Below are positions 11,212 to 21,090 of a stretch of DNA of 64,000 nt, piece after piece. The stretch comes from Serratia sp. Ag1 (GTDB taxonomy: Bacteria; Pseudomonadota; Gammaproteobacteria; Enterobacterales; Enterobacteriaceae): assembly GCF_000743355.1 (NCBI RefSeq), contig NZ_JQEI01000021.1:1-64000 (forward strand). Direction: 5' to 3'. Within the stretch, counting starts at the first letter, position 1; every line of letters begins with the position of its first letter. The notes below the pieces were generated by a model, which had not been told where the DNA came from, ran no database searches, and saw only the letters and a list, made by a program, of their open reading frames with translations. The position numbers were made by a program, and so were the translations under genes.

Positions 11212-12309
11212 CTAATTCTTTAAGGCTAAATATTGTTGGCAAATAGGTTGTAAACCATAGTTCAATAACTGCTGGCGATTAATTTCCGGTGGCTGGGCAT
11301 AAACCTCTGCCATTTTCTCTGCCAGTGATTTCTCATTTAACTCCGCCAAGGCATTGCTCATCCCGGCATTTTCCAGAATCTCTTCCGGCCCACCCGGGCA
11401 GCGGGTGCTGACTACCGGAGTATTGCACAACAATGCTTCAACCAGTACGTTGCCGAACCCCTCGCTATCTGAACTCAGTACCAGCAGCGCTGCATGCTTA
11501 ATGAAAGGATAAGGATTAGCCTGAAAACCGAGTAACAGCACGCGAGCGGCAATATTCAGCTCAGCGGCCAATTTTTTAATCGCGTTGGTATCCTGTTCAT
11601 CGCCTGTCCCGACTAAAACCAACGGAGCCTGGATACCGGAGAGTGCATAGGCTTTCAATAGACGATCATGGCGTTTGTGCGGATGGAAACGCCCTACGTG
11701 GATCAGATAGTCTTGACCTGCCAACTCGCAGGGCTCTGCTGCCTGTTGTTCGATCGCATCAATATCGAACGGGTTGTTAATCACGGCAAGCTGTTTGGGG
11801 TGAATCGACAGGTTTTGCCGGAGGTCATTCCCCACCGCCTGCGAGACAGCAACAATATTCTGCCCTTGATAAACGCGGGCAACCTTACGCCGTTTCAACC
11901 AGCGATCAAAGCCGGTGCGATGCCCCAGATAAGAGGTTGATAGAATACCGTGGATACAGAACCACAGCCGCTCAGAAGCAAGCACTCTACTGCGGCTGAC
12001 GATCCGATCGGTTTTATGCAGGTTTGAGAACACCAGGTCGAAACGGCCATTTTGCTGTTCGTTGGCGTTAATCGCCTGGTCCAGCATTTTGGCACGGCGT
12101 GTTATCTCGGTCAGCTTACGCCAAGGTTTGCGGCAGCCGTCTGCCACGACCTGATAATTAATGCCTGTGGGAATCGGGTAGTTACATACGTCGCGCAGTG
12201 AAATCAGGCTGACGTCATGCCCCATTTGCTGCATGCCTTGGCTCAGTGTCAGCACGACTTTTTCTGCACCACCGCCAGGTAAACCGTCGATAATCATCAG
12301 GATACGCAT
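11212..12309 (-). CDS. wabH: LPS core N-acetylglucosaminyltransferase WabH
   Basis: 365 aa GT4 enzyme (GT-B fold). It has the N-terminal GLPGGGAEKVVLTL loop, VGRFHPHKRHDRLL near residue 200 and the C-terminal EGFGNVLVEALLCNTPVVST nucleotide-sugar site. By homology with Klebsiella WabH it adds GlcNAc to the core galacturonic acid, which WabN then deacetylates. Its start lies 2 bases after the wabG stop, in the operon waaQ-wabG-wabH. Confidence 0.85.
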   Translation of the reverse strand: MRILMIIDGLPGGGAEKVVLTLSQGMQQMGHDVSLISLRDVCNYPIPTGINYQVVADGCRKPWRKLTEITRRAKMLDQAINANEQQNGRFDLVFSNLHKTDRIVSRSRVLASERLWFCIHGILSTSYLGHRTGFDRWLKRRKVARVYQGQNIVAVSQAVGNDLRQNLSIHPKQLAVINNPFDIDAIEQQAAEPCELAGQDYLIHVGRFHPHKRHDRLLKAYALSGIQAPLVLVGTGDEQDTNAIKKLAAELNIAARVLLLGFQANPYPFIKHAALLVLSSDSEGFGNVLVEALLCNTPVVSTRCPGGPEEILENAGMSNALAELNEKSLAEKMAEVYAQPPEINRQQLLNYGLQPICQQYLALKN

Positions 12310-12311
12310 AG

Positions 12312-13439
12312 TCAGTCCAACAAGCGGTTATAAAGAGCGATCAGTTGTTGTGAGAGGTGGGCTGGCGTGGCGGGCATGATGCGCAACCTGGCAGCCTCTC
12401 CCATGCTTGAACCCAACGCCTGCTGCGGCAAGGCGTCGATGGCGTCGGTAAGGGCGTTGACATCCAGCGCATCGGCGACAAAACCGTTGTTCCCCGGCGT
12501 AATAAATTCAGCGCCGCCGCAGGTGGTGCTGGTGATCACCGGTAAGCCGCAAGACATCGCTTCCAGAATCACGTTAGGGAAGGGATCGTACAGCGTTGGG
12601 AGCAGCAGGGCATCCGCAGCCTGATAGAACGGTAAGGTGTGCTTTTGTACGCCCATAAAGCGCACCCGATCGCTACAGCCCAACGATTGTGCCAGCGCCC
12701 GGTAGCGCTTTTCGGCTTTATCTTTGCCGACCACCAACAGGTAGCTGTTGGTTGGAGCGATCGCGCGGATAGCTGCCGCCAACCCTTTACGCTCAAAACC
12801 TGAACCGACAAAGATCAGGCAATGCGCCTGCTGGGGAATTTGGTATTGCGCACGTAACTGTTGCCGCTGTTGTTCACTGGCGGGCAAGAACGTTTGATTA
12901 TCGATGGCATTGTAAATCACCGTGACTTTGTCAGCAGGCACTCCGAAATCAGCGATAATCTCCTGCTTGATCATCTCTGCGTTGCAGATCACGGCTTGCA
13001 GTTCAGGTGCGGCATACATGGCGCGTTCGGCACACATCACGTAACGGTGATAACGGTTAGAGAACAGCCATTTGCGCCGCCACTCAGGCAACAGGCGTGC
13101 GCGCTGTAACAGCCAGCGGCGGTGTACACCATCACCGGCACGGTAAATATCGCAACCGGGAATGCGCTCATGGCTTTGCACCAAATCGAAATTTTCTTTC
13201 TGCCACAGTGCTCTGGCCGCTTCGGCAAAACCGCGTTCGCGGCTGATACGCCCGAATTTCAGCGGGTTACACAGGTGGATATGCCAATTTGGATTAGCAT
13301 CACCCTGCCATTCGCGGGTGATGACGTTCAGATCCAAATCTTGCTGCTCCAGCGCTTCCAATGCTCGGGAAACGAAACGCTCAGCCCCGCCGTCCGGGCG
13401 GTATTTTTGGCGGACAATCGCCAAACGAAATGCTTTCAT
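12312..13439 (-). CDS. wabG: LPS core galacturonosyltransferase WabG
   Basis: 375 aa GT4 enzyme, the length of Klebsiella WabG. Begins FRLAIVRQKYRPDGGAERFV and carries VGSGFERKGL near residue 205 and DPFPNVILEAMSCGLPVITS near 285. The homologue adds alpha-GalA to heptose II, giving the core its negative charge. A longer in-frame start at 13628 lies inside waaQ and adds arginine-rich sequence that the family lacks. The start overlaps the waaQ stop by 4 bases. Confidence 0.88.
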   Translation of the reverse strand: MKAFRLAIVRQKYRPDGGAERFVSRALEALEQQDLDLNVITREWQGDANPNWHIHLCNPLKFGRISRERGFAEAARALWQKENFDLVQSHERIPGCDIYRAGDGVHRRWLLQRARLLPEWRRKWLFSNRYHRYVMCAERAMYAAPELQAVICNAEMIKQEIIADFGVPADKVTVIYNAIDNQTFLPASEQQRQQLRAQYQIPQQAHCLIFVGSGFERKGLAAAIRAIAPTNSYLLVVGKDKAEKRYRALAQSLGCSDRVRFMGVQKHTLPFYQAADALLLPTLYDPFPNVILEAMSCGLPVITSTTCGGAEFITPGNNGFVADALDVNALTDAIDALPQQALGSSMGEAARLRIMPATPAHLSQQLIALYNRLLD

Positions 13440-14518
13440 GCAAGCGTGCTCCGCGCGGCTGCGATCACCACGTCTGTAGGAATAAGGTCGAGATAACGCT
13501 CGTCGGTGCCGGTATTGATGGCATCGGGATCGGGTAGCGTGCCGTAGTCTCCGGCCCAGATAACCTGGCCGGTCGCCTGCCAAGGGCGCCAGAATACCAG
13601 CTTGGACGGCCCAAACAGCGCAATGCAAGGGGTTTGCAGCGCAGCGGCCATGTGCATCGGCACGGAATCCACACCGATAAATAACGTTGCGTGATCGATA
13701 AGCGCCGCGAGTTGACGCAGAGTCAACTGCCCAGCCAAAGAAACTACCTTATGTGGTGGGCATTGCTCCAGGATCCGGGTCACCATTTGCTGCTCTTTGG
13801 CATCCGGCCCTGAAGTGATCACCAGTTGGTGCCCATCGGCCTGTAGTGCGCTGATGGTTGCAGCCATCTTTTCTTCACTCCAGCATTTGAAGAACCAGCG
13901 CGAAGTGGGTTGTACCACGATATAGCTACCGGTGATGCCCTTTTGTTGCAAAAGCTGCTGGCTGGTTTGCCAATCCTGCGGGCTATAGCTCATGGTCACC
14001 TGCTGGCTGACGCTGGGTAAACCGAGCGGTTGCAGCAGGGACAGGTTTTGCTCAACGGTATGCTGGTGGGCATGATCGGCCACTGAGACCAGTTGTGTAT
14101 GGCAATGGCGCCATAAAAAACCACGGCGCTTGGGGAAATCAAAACCCAAACGGATACGCGCACCGGTCAGCTTGGTGAGCAGTGCGCTGCGCCATTGATC
14201 GGCGAGATTAATCACCAGATCGTAATGCTGTGCTTTTAACTGACGGACCAGTTTCAACTCGTGACCGAGATGCGCTTTGATGCCCTGTTTTTTCCATTGG
14301 CGATCGATGACAAATATCTGCGACAGCGCCGGGTTGCTGGCCAGCATGTCCTGTGTTTCTTGGTAGAGCAGGACGTCAATCTGCGCATCAGGGTAGTTTT
14401 GGCGCAGGGTATTGATGACCGGTGTAGTGAGCAACATATCGCCATGATGGCGGAGTTTTATAAGCAAAATCCGCTGCACTGGTGTGGCAGGTGTTAGGGC
14501 TGGCGCATCGTTCATCAT
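13436..14518 (-). CDS. waaQ: LPS core heptosyltransferase III
   Basis: 360 aa GT9 protein with ILLIKLRHHGDMLLTTPVINTL at the N-terminus, VVQPTSRWFFKCW near residue 185 and FIGVDSVPMHMAAAL near 270, all typical of WaaQ. It adds the branch heptose III to heptose II. First gene of the waaQ-wabG-wabH operon. The 210-base region to divergent wabN is AT-rich and should hold both promoters; no ops/JUMPstart element (GGCGGTAG) was seen in it. Confidence 0.9.
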   Translation of the reverse strand: MMNDAPALTPATPVQRILLIKLRHHGDMLLTTPVINTLRQNYPDAQIDVLLYQETQDMLASNPALSQIFVIDRQWKKQGIKAHLGHELKLVRQLKAQHYDLVINLADQWRSALLTKLTGARIRLGFDFPKRRGFLWRHCHTQLVSVADHAHQHTVEQNLSLLQPLGLPSVSQQVTMSYSPQDWQTSQQLLQQKGITGSYIVVQPTSRWFFKCWSEEKMAATISALQADGHQLVITSGPDAKEQQMVTRILEQCPPHKVVSLAGQLTLRQLAALIDHATLFIGVDSVPMHMAAALQTPCIALFGPSKLVFWRPWQATGQVIWAGDYGTLPDPDAINTGTDERYLDLIPTDVVIAAARSTLA

Positions 14519-14728
14519 CAGTCGCTTTTAGAGAAACCAGTCACTGATTCTAAATGACCCGGTTGCATGTGGCTACTATTGCTCAATTTTCTTACCGGCC
14601 ACGTAAAAATAATCGGTTCTGGGTATAAACGCGGTGCAAAGTTGTCCAAGCGAGGCAGTAAAGTTGTTTGCCCTTGGTAAACAGGCTGCGTAACATAATG
14701 TATTCCGTTGATATCAGGCTCGATATTT

Positions 14729-15691
14729 ATGACTAAACCGGCGTTTCTTATCACTATTGATACCGAAGGCGATAATCTGTGGCAAAACCACGATCGAATT
14801 TCGACCGAGAACACGCGTTTTCTGCCGCGCTTTCAGGCGTTGTGCGAAAAATATGCTTTCAAGCCGGTTTATCTCACTAACTATGAAATGGCGATGGATG
14901 CGGAATACGTCGAATTTGCCCGTGATGTGATTGCTCGTGGAACCGGGGAAGTCGGGATGCACCTGCATGCCTGGAACAGCCCGCCGTTGGTGCCGCTCAC
15001 CGATGATGACTGGCGGCATAAGCCCTATCTGATTGAATACCCTGCTGAGCAGATCCGCGCCAAGGTTGATCATATGACCAAGCTGCTGGAGGATGCTTTC
15101 CAGACTAAAATGCTCAGCCACCGTGCCGGGCGTTGGGCGTTTAATGAATTTTACGCCTCACTGTTGTTGGAATATGGCTATCAGGTGGATTGTTCCGTTA
15201 CGCCGCGCGTCAACTGGCAATATTCTCCGGGCCATCCGCAGGGCAAAGGCGGTACCGATTATTGCCGCTTCCCGTCGCGGGCTTATTTTATCGATCTGCA
15301 AGATATCGCCAAACCCGGCCATTCGACGTTGTTGGAAGTGCCTATGAGTATTCAGCATAAACATTCGGCGCTGATGAATGCGGCAAAACAGGGCTATGAT
15401 CGCCTGCGGGGGAAAAAGCGCTCCCCGTCGGTGCATTGGCTGCGCCCAGCGGGGGGCAATGTGGAGCAAATGCAACAGGTGGTGCAACGCTCGCTGGCCG
15501 AAGGCAATGATTACGTTGAGTTTATGCTGCACTCCTCCGAGTTTATGCCCGGTGGCAGCCCGACGTTTAAAACCGAGCAGGATATTGAAGGTTTGTATCG
15601 CGATTTGGAGCAGCTTTTTGCCTGGTTGCAACAGAGAACGGTGGGGATGACGTTGGCTGAATATTATCAAAAGCAGATGAAAGTGGGTTAA
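14729..15691 (+). CDS. wabN: LPS core N-acetylglucosamine deacetylase WabN
   Basis: 320 aa polysaccharide-deacetylase-like protein. Visible features are FLITIDTEGDN near residue 7 (the metal-binding Asp region), EVGMHLHAWNSPP near 77 (HxH) and SHRAGRWAFNE near 130. The Klebsiella/Serratia homologue removes the acetyl group from the core GlcNAc placed by WabH, giving glucosamine that is glycosylated further. The ATG at 14729 is preferred to one 21 bases upstream because the family begins at MTKPAFLIT. The next gene follows after 4 bases. Confidence 0.86.
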   Translation: MTKPAFLITIDTEGDNLWQNHDRISTENTRFLPRFQALCEKYAFKPVYLTNYEMAMDAEYVEFARDVIARGTGEVGMHLHAWNSPPLVPLTDDDWRHKPYLIEYPAEQIRAKVDHMTKLLEDAFQTKMLSHRAGRWAFNEFYASLLLEYGYQVDCSVTPRVNWQYSPGHPQGKGGTDYCRFPSRAYFIDLQDIAKPGHSTLLEVPMSIQHKHSALMNAAKQGYDRLRGKKRSPSVHWLRPAGGNVEQMQQVVQRSLAEGNDYVEFMLHSSEFMPGGSPTFKTEQDIEGLYRDLEQLFAWLQQRTVGMTLAEYYQKQMKVG

Positions 15692-15695
15692 TAGC

Positions 15696-16847
15696 ATGAA
15701 AATCAGAAAGATGAAGTACGCCCATTGGTTTTTATCTGTTTATAATTTGCTGTTTGGTAAGATAAAACCAAAAGAATCGTTGAAGGTAGATTACTCATTC
15801 AAAAGTATCGTTGTGTATTCTACGACGGCATTGGGGGATTTTATGTTTAATACCCCAACGATGCGTGCCTTACGCCAACGTTACCCAGACGCGCATATTA
15901 CGCTGGTTGCTGGCACCGTTAATTATGCCATGGTGAAGGACTACGCGTGTTTTGATGAGGTTATTTTCTGGAATAATAAATTCCGGGATATGATGCAAAC
16001 CGTGCGTAAGCTCCGCAAGCATAAGCCTGAACTGGCTGTCATTCTGCATGGTCATCTGCCTTACGATATTCTCAGTGCGGCTTTAGCGGGTTGCCAATAT
16101 ATTCTTAGAGATAATTACCTGACGTTGCCTAAGGAATTAGATTCTTGGGTGATAAGCTGTTCATTAAACTTCAGTGGGCATCTGATCCAGCGTAAGCTAA
16201 ATTTAATGCAGTTTCTTGGGGGTGATACCACTAAGATAGAGATGGAAATCCCTTGTTCGTTTGAGAAGTTAGCCAAACCTGTTGGGCGGGTACGGATCGG
16301 ATTCAATATGGGGGCATCAACTCGAGAGCGTTGCTGGCCAGTTAGCCATTTTACAGAGTTGGCTAAAGAGTTGTTGGCTCTGCACGGGGATAATTGCGAC
16401 ATTGTGATCATTGGTTCGCAGGCAGATCACGATCTGGCTGATTCACTGCTGGCAGAACTGAATGATGAGCGATTGCAGAGAGTGGTCAACTATGTGGGCA
16501 AAACGTCATTGCCACAGTTGCTCAGTGTCATAGATTCTCTGGATGTACTGGTCACTGGTGACACAGGGCCACTGCACTTGGCGGTGGCACTTAAAGTGCC
16601 CACCGTCAGCCTGTTTGTTACCGTTAACCCCAAGTTTACGGGTCCTTATCAGGATAGAGAGTTGCATCACGTGATCGATCTTTCTGGTTGCAGTGATGAT
16701 ACCTTGGATGAGTATCCTGAACAGCCATTGTCAATTATTCCTGTTGCGCAGGTGTATTCTGCATTAGTAACCATAGGGGTGATTTCAGCAGCGACCCAAA
16801 TTGGGGGGAGCAATGCCGCTAATCCCCATGTCACTATAGAACAGTGA
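15696..16847 (+). CDS. GT9-family heptosyltransferase-like protein
   Basis: 383 aa. After a basic, hydrophobic N-terminal extension of about 35 residues (KYAHWFLSVYNLLFG) come IVVYSTTALGDFMFNTPTMRAL and, near residue 285, LVTGDTGPLHLAVALKVP, the hallmark nucleotide-sugar site of LPS heptosyltransferases. Acceptor unknown; outer-core heptose addition is likely because it lies between wabN and a WaaB-like gene in one plus-strand operon. AT-rich codon use compared with flanking housekeeping genes. Confidence 0.8.
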   Translation: MKIRKMKYAHWFLSVYNLLFGKIKPKESLKVDYSFKSIVVYSTTALGDFMFNTPTMRALRQRYPDAHITLVAGTVNYAMVKDYACFDEVIFWNNKFRDMMQTVRKLRKHKPELAVILHGHLPYDILSAALAGCQYILRDNYLTLPKELDSWVISCSLNFSGHLIQRKLNLMQFLGGDTTKIEMEIPCSFEKLAKPVGRVRIGFNMGASTRERCWPVSHFTELAKELLALHGDNCDIVIIGSQADHDLADSLLAELNDERLQRVVNYVGKTSLPQLLSVIDSLDVLVTGDTGPLHLAVALKVPTVSLFVTVNPKFTGPYQDRELHHVIDLSGCSDDTLDEYPEQPLSIIPVAQVYSALVTIGVISAATQIGGSNAANPHVTIEQ

Positions 16848-16856
16848 AATATTGAA

Positions 16857-17939
16857 ATGAATATTGTGATTGCAGGATATGCGTTAAGTGGTTACGGTGG
16901 TATGGAAACCGTCTGTAAGAGATTGGTTGAACTGATTACAATAAACAATCCAGACTCCAAGGTTGATTTTATCTTCTTCAATGAAAAGGGGGAAATAGAT
17001 GAACATTGGTTTAAGGGGCTTAGCACTCAAGTAGTTTCTTCAACTCTGCGTAATACTAAGCTCAGGCGGTTGCATTTTGCCTTCGCTCTGTCCGGTTTTT
17101 TGCGTAAGAATAAGCCGGATGTGATTATTGTTTTGGATACCCTTTCCTGTTACATCGCCAATATTGCCAGAAAGCTGTGCATGGGTAGATATCCTATCGC
17201 TTCTTGGCTGCATTTTTCATTATATGATCTCTACAAATACGTCTATATCTTGAAGGCAGATGCTCACTTAGTGATTAGCCACGGTATTAATCAACAGGTC
17301 CAGAAGCTTGGGGTAAAAGAGAGATATATCTACACTATTTTTAATCCGGTAGAAGAAACGGAGGATACTATCCCGGTTAGCGTTTCACCTGCTAATTTCA
17401 TCTATATTGGGCGTGTTATTTTTGAAGGGCAAAAGCGGTTGAAAGACCTACTGGATTCGCTGGTAACCTTGCAAGGGGATTGGCGGTTGCATGTGGTAGG
17501 GAATGGTGGAGATGTGCACCAATGTCAACAATACGCCGAACAGTTGGGGCTCTCTGACCGAATTTTTTGGCATGGCTGGCAAGCACAGCCTTGGACTTAT
17601 GTTGAGGCGCAGATTGGCGATCTCAAGGCATTGGTACTGACATCTGCATTTGAAGGGCTACCGATGACTTTGTTGGAGGCCATGGCTCGCGGTGTATATT
17701 GCGTGAGTTCGGATTGCCCAACCGGCCCGGCAGATGTTATTGATGGCACTAATGGCCATTTATATCCTGTCAATCAACTGGCTAAGTTGACGGAGATCTT
17801 GCAGGGATTGGTTGATGGGGAAATTATGATTGATCAAACGCAGATCAAGCGCTCTATTGCCAAGTTTTATGACGAGCGTTATTACTCGAATTTTAAACAG
17901 GCTCTTGACAGTATTTTGATAAATTACCACGGTAAGTAG
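16857..17939 (+). CDS. GT4 LPS glycosyltransferase, WaaB-like
   Basis: 360 aa. Strong resemblance to E. coli WaaB (RfaB, UDP-galactose LPS 1,6-galactosyltransferase): GYGGMETV at the N-terminus, FIYIGRVIFEGQKRLKDLLD near residue 183, WHGWQAQPW near 239 and LTSAFEGLPMTLLEAMARG near 262. The sugar and linkage in this organism cannot be read from sequence, so I withhold a gene symbol. Last gene of the wabN operon, followed by a terminator. Confidence 0.82.
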   Translation: MNIVIAGYALSGYGGMETVCKRLVELITINNPDSKVDFIFFNEKGEIDEHWFKGLSTQVVSSTLRNTKLRRLHFAFALSGFLRKNKPDVIIVLDTLSCYIANIARKLCMGRYPIASWLHFSLYDLYKYVYILKADAHLVISHGINQQVQKLGVKERYIYTIFNPVEETEDTIPVSVSPANFIYIGRVIFEGQKRLKDLLDSLVTLQGDWRLHVVGNGGDVHQCQQYAEQLGLSDRIFWHGWQAQPWTYVEAQIGDLKALVLTSAFEGLPMTLLEAMARGVYCVSSDCPTGPADVIDGTNGHLYPVNQLAKLTEILQGLVDGEIMIDQTQIKRSIAKFYDERYYSNFKQALDSILINYHGK

Positions 17940-17941
17940 TA

Positions 17942-17974
17942 TGTAGCCCGACCTAGAGTTTAGGCCGGGCTACA
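17942..17974. terminator. Bidirectional terminator
   Basis: TGTAGCCCG and CGGGCTACA form a 9-bp stem with an inner CCT/AGG stem, between the convergent WaaB-like gene and waaL. ATTATTATG follows. Confidence 0.8.
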
Positions 17975-17977
17975 TTA

Positions 17978-19192
17978 TTATGAGTCCACCATCACTGGGT
18001 TATTTCTTGCAAACAGGGCGATACACGTCATATAGAATAGTAATGATTCTGCGCTAATTAACAAGACGTCAGTTAAGCCATAGACGATCATACAGGCGCC
18101 AATCATCAGTAACGGGGTATTTCTCTGAACCAACGATTTAGTAATGATGTATCCATAGAAAAACAACACCGTCAGTAGGCCAGCAATACCTTGCAATGAG
18201 GCGGCTTCGAGCAGTTCGTCATGCAGATGTGAGTTGATATAGACCAGAGCCGTTTGATTTTTTGGGTCATCGATGATGATCTCAGCGGTTTGTGTGTGGC
18301 GCGCCTCCACGGTATTGCCGAAAGGATGCTGCGAGAATATTTCCAGTCCGACATACCATAATGAGAAACGAGAGCCTAGCGAGGAGTAGTCGTCGCCTTT
18401 CTGGTACAACATGATTTCGGTACTGGTTTGTTTTATCTTGGGCTTAATATATTTATCGTAGGAGGCTACGCCAGCCAAACTCACTAATGCCATGACGAGC
18501 AGTAGCGGCTTAAGATGGATTTTGCGGAAATGAAACAGCATCATCAGCAGGATCAGTAGCAGATGTGAGAGTATAGCGGCGCGAGTTCCTGTCATCACTA
18601 TGATCAGGAATGAAATAATAATGATCGCCGCTGTTGCAATGCGGTAGCCTGTGCTGTGTTTTAACTTGACCAGCAGGTAGATAAGTAAAATTGATAGTGT
18701 TGAGTAAATATAAGCCGCGATAGTAGCGCGGTTGGTGCTGAGATCGATACGCTCAATACCGTGATAAATCTGATAGAGGCCGTAACCTGTCGATAGTACA
18801 AAAGCTAAAGTAAATGCAGCAAGTAAGTACTGGCGATAGTTGAAAGTGGTTAAGTAGTGTGAGAATTGGGTTATGTAAAAAATCAATATCCCACCGATCA
18901 CCAACTTTTTACCCGCCTCCAACTGCGTAACTCCATAACCATACCCTTGAGTATGACGATACAGTACCAGCGTCCAGATAATTTTAATCAGCCCTATCAT
19001 AATGATAGCATAAGAAATATCCATCCTTGGCAAGCGGATATTTTTTCTTTCGATGAAAATGCCAAACATAGCAGCGTAGAATGAGAAATAGAAAAGCTCA
19101 CGCTGACGGGCCGTAATAATCAAAGTAAAAACAACAGATAAAATAGCCAGTACAAAACTGATGAAGTACAACCTTTGCCCTATCTTTTCCAT
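17978..19192 (-). CDS. waaL: O-antigen ligase
   Basis: 404 aa integral membrane protein with about a dozen hydrophobic segments. It joins undecaprenyl-linked O-antigen to the completed lipid A core on the periplasmic face. The Wzy_C/WaaL pattern is visible: MTGTRAAILSH near residue 201 (conserved Arg), a long periplasmic loop from about 245 containing SRFSLWYVGLEIF and NSHLHDELLEAASLQG near 318 (catalytic-type His), then closing membrane helices. AT-rich, and diverged between strains as this family usually is. Overlaps the upstream GT2 gene by 13 bases. Confidence 0.9.
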   Translation of the reverse strand: MEKIGQRLYFISFVLAILSVVFTLIITARQRELFYFSFYAAMFGIFIERKNIRLPRMDISYAIIMIGLIKIIWTLVLYRHTQGYGYGVTQLEAGKKLVIGGILIFYITQFSHYLTTFNYRQYLLAAFTLAFVLSTGYGLYQIYHGIERIDLSTNRATIAAYIYSTLSILLIYLLVKLKHSTGYRIATAAIIIISFLIIVMTGTRAAILSHLLLILLMMLFHFRKIHLKPLLLVMALVSLAGVASYDKYIKPKIKQTSTEIMLYQKGDDYSSLGSRFSLWYVGLEIFSQHPFGNTVEARHTQTAEIIIDDPKNQTALVYINSHLHDELLEAASLQGIAGLLTVLFFYGYIITKSLVQRNTPLLMIGACMIVYGLTDVLLISAESLLFYMTCIALFARNNPVMVDS

Positions 19193-20103
19193 AATAACTT
19201 TGCCGCTTTTTTCTTATAGCTGAATCTTATCGTTGGATTGATAAAAAAACCAAGACAACGAGTTTCACGTACTTTTTTACTCAAAGTATCCAATAGTACG
19301 CCTTGTTTAATCCATTTTTTCTGTTTTAGTTCAATGTCTAACCAATGACATAGGACCAAATCATGGAACTTGGAACCAAAAAGCGTATCCATTTTTTCGG
19401 TACATAAAAACAGATTATGGATCTTTTCTGCTGATGGTGAGTTCGATAGGCTGGAGCTCCGTTTGATATACAGATAATGGCTCTCGCGCGAGAAAATAAT
19501 ATGTTGAGATTGTGTGAGAATTTCTGGGAACACATAGAAATCTTCGTAACAGGTAAAGTCAGGGATCGGGTTAGCTTGTAACAGCGAGCGTTTGATAAAT
19601 TGCCCGATCAAATGTGCCTGAAAATCTTTATGGAGCAGGAAACGTGTGATCGCATCATCCTGGGCCAGAGCTTCTGTTTGTAAACCGTTCCAGTTTTTGT
19701 CTGCTTTAGTAAGGTCATGCACCTCATGCAGTTTGGTCAACAATAGGTCGGGCTTCTTGTGGTCGAGAAAAGTACTTATTTCATGCAGGGAACCGCTTTT
19801 TAGCTGGTCATCACTGTCGAGCATGGTGACGTATTCACCCTGACAGTTTGCAACGGCAAAATTGCGCACTTTACCGATATTTTTGAATTTTACGCTGAAA
19901 TAACGTGCTTGAGGAAACGCTTGGGCGAAGTCGGTGAGCAATTCCCCGGTATTATCCGTTGAAGCATCATTAACTAAGATGATCTCGCATTTCGCAATGC
20001 TTTCACCTAGCGCATCAAGCAGGCTCTGCAGCGTGTCACGCAGGTAGTTGCCGCTATTGTGTGCAGCAATAACAATACTGAGCAAAATATTCTGTGTGGG
20101 CAT
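19180..20103 (-). CDS. GT2 glycosyltransferase of the LPS core cluster
   Basis: 307 aa. A GT-A glycosyltransferase with LSIVIAAHNSGNYLRDTLQSL at residues 8-28, LVNDASTDNTGE near 43 and the metal-binding MLDSDDQ near 95. The C-terminal half is unlike well-known core enzymes, so donor and acceptor are unknown. It is placed between waaC and waaL, and its stop overlaps waaL. Possible roles are outer-core addition or capping. AT-rich. Confidence 0.8.
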   Translation of the reverse strand: MPTQNILLSIVIAAHNSGNYLRDTLQSLLDALGESIAKCEIILVNDASTDNTGELLTDFAQAFPQARYFSVKFKNIGKVRNFAVANCQGEYVTMLDSDDQLKSGSLHEISTFLDHKKPDLLLTKLHEVHDLTKADKNWNGLQTEALAQDDAITRFLLHKDFQAHLIGQFIKRSLLQANPIPDFTCYEDFYVFPEILTQSQHIIFSRESHYLYIKRSSSLSNSPSAEKIHNLFLCTEKMDTLFGSKFHDLVLCHWLDIELKQKKWIKQGVLLDTLSKKVRETRCLGFFINPTIRFSYKKKAAKLLWKR

Positions 20104-20104
20104 A

Positions 20105-21088
20105 TTAACGCGTATCCTTGTGAACCAAGATTGGTGCTAACAACCCCATTACCTGCTGCGCGCTAATATCAGCCATATTATTCCCCGCTTCCGGGCGGCA
20201 GGCACATTGATTCTGCCCATACCCCCCAATCAACCCCGGATCGGTGGGGCCAAACAGCGTAATATTTGGGCGATCCAGCGCGGCGGTCAGATGGCTGAGC
20301 CCGGTATCCACCGACACCACGGCTTTTGCTCCGGCCAGCACTTCTGCTACCTGTTGCAAGCTGAGTTTCGGCAATACTTCGACATGTGCAAACCCTTCCG
20401 CCAAGCGTAAAGCGCGCTGATACTCATGCGTGGCTCCCCATGGCAGTTTGATCTGTAACCCGGTAGCAGCGACTAATCCAATCAATTCGTGCCAGTTTGC
20501 TTCTGGCCAGTGTTTCTCGTCGCGCGTGGTGGCATGCAGGAAGACCAGATATTGTCCGGCATCCGCAGGTGGCTGGTTGAGAAAACGGGCGGCAATGGCG
20601 TAATCACCGATGCTCTGCGGTTTTTCATAACCCAGGCTTTTGGCGAACAGTTCACGGATGCGCTCCACCGCGTGCTGCTGCTTATTAATTTCATGACGAT
20701 GATTGTAAAACCAACTGGCAAATGGTTCGCGTGCGCTTTTACAGTCCGGGCCGTGCTTGCTGCCGCGGGCAATCCGAGTCACCAGGGCGGCGCTTTTCAT
20801 CAACCCCTGCGCATCGATCACGATGTCATAACTGCGCTCTTGCATCTGACGTTTGAAATCGCAGCGCTGTTGGCGGGTTTCGGGGCCAAACCAGTTTTTG
20901 CGCCAGCGGCGAATGGCCACCGGAATAACGCGGTCCACCGCCGGGTGCCAGGTAGGGATCTGGCTGAACCCCTCTTCCACTACCCAATCAAAACGAATGC
21001 CGGGGATGGCATGCATCGCATCGGTCAAGGCAGGCAGCGTATGGAGCACATCCCCCATGGATGAAGTTTTGACGAGCAGAACCTGCAT
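20105..21088 (-). CDS. waaC: LPS heptosyltransferase I
   Basis: 327 aa. Transfers the first L,D-heptose from ADP-heptose to Kdo. Begins VLLVKTSSMGDVLHTLPALTDA; the ADP-heptose site AVVSVDTGLSHLTAALDRPN lies near residue 255, with ITLFGPTDPGLIGGYG just after. The start follows the waaF stop by 2 bases in the operon hldD-waaF-waaC. Confidence 0.96.
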   Translation of the reverse strand: MQVLLVKTSSMGDVLHTLPALTDAMHAIPGIRFDWVVEEGFSQIPTWHPAVDRVIPVAIRRWRKNWFGPETRQQRCDFKRQMQERSYDIVIDAQGLMKSAALVTRIARGSKHGPDCKSAREPFASWFYNHRHEINKQQHAVERIRELFAKSLGYEKPQSIGDYAIAARFLNQPPADAGQYLVFLHATTRDEKHWPEANWHELIGLVAATGLQIKLPWGATHEYQRALRLAEGFAHVEVLPKLSLQQVAEVLAGAKAVVSVDTGLSHLTAALDRPNITLFGPTDPGLIGGYGQNQCACRPEAGNNMADISAQQVMGLLAPILVHKDTR

Positions 21089-21090
21089 AT

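Noticed and set aside
14519-14728. Search for a JUMPstart/ops element before waaQ or wabN
   Set aside because: No GGCGGTAG-type sequence present on either strand.
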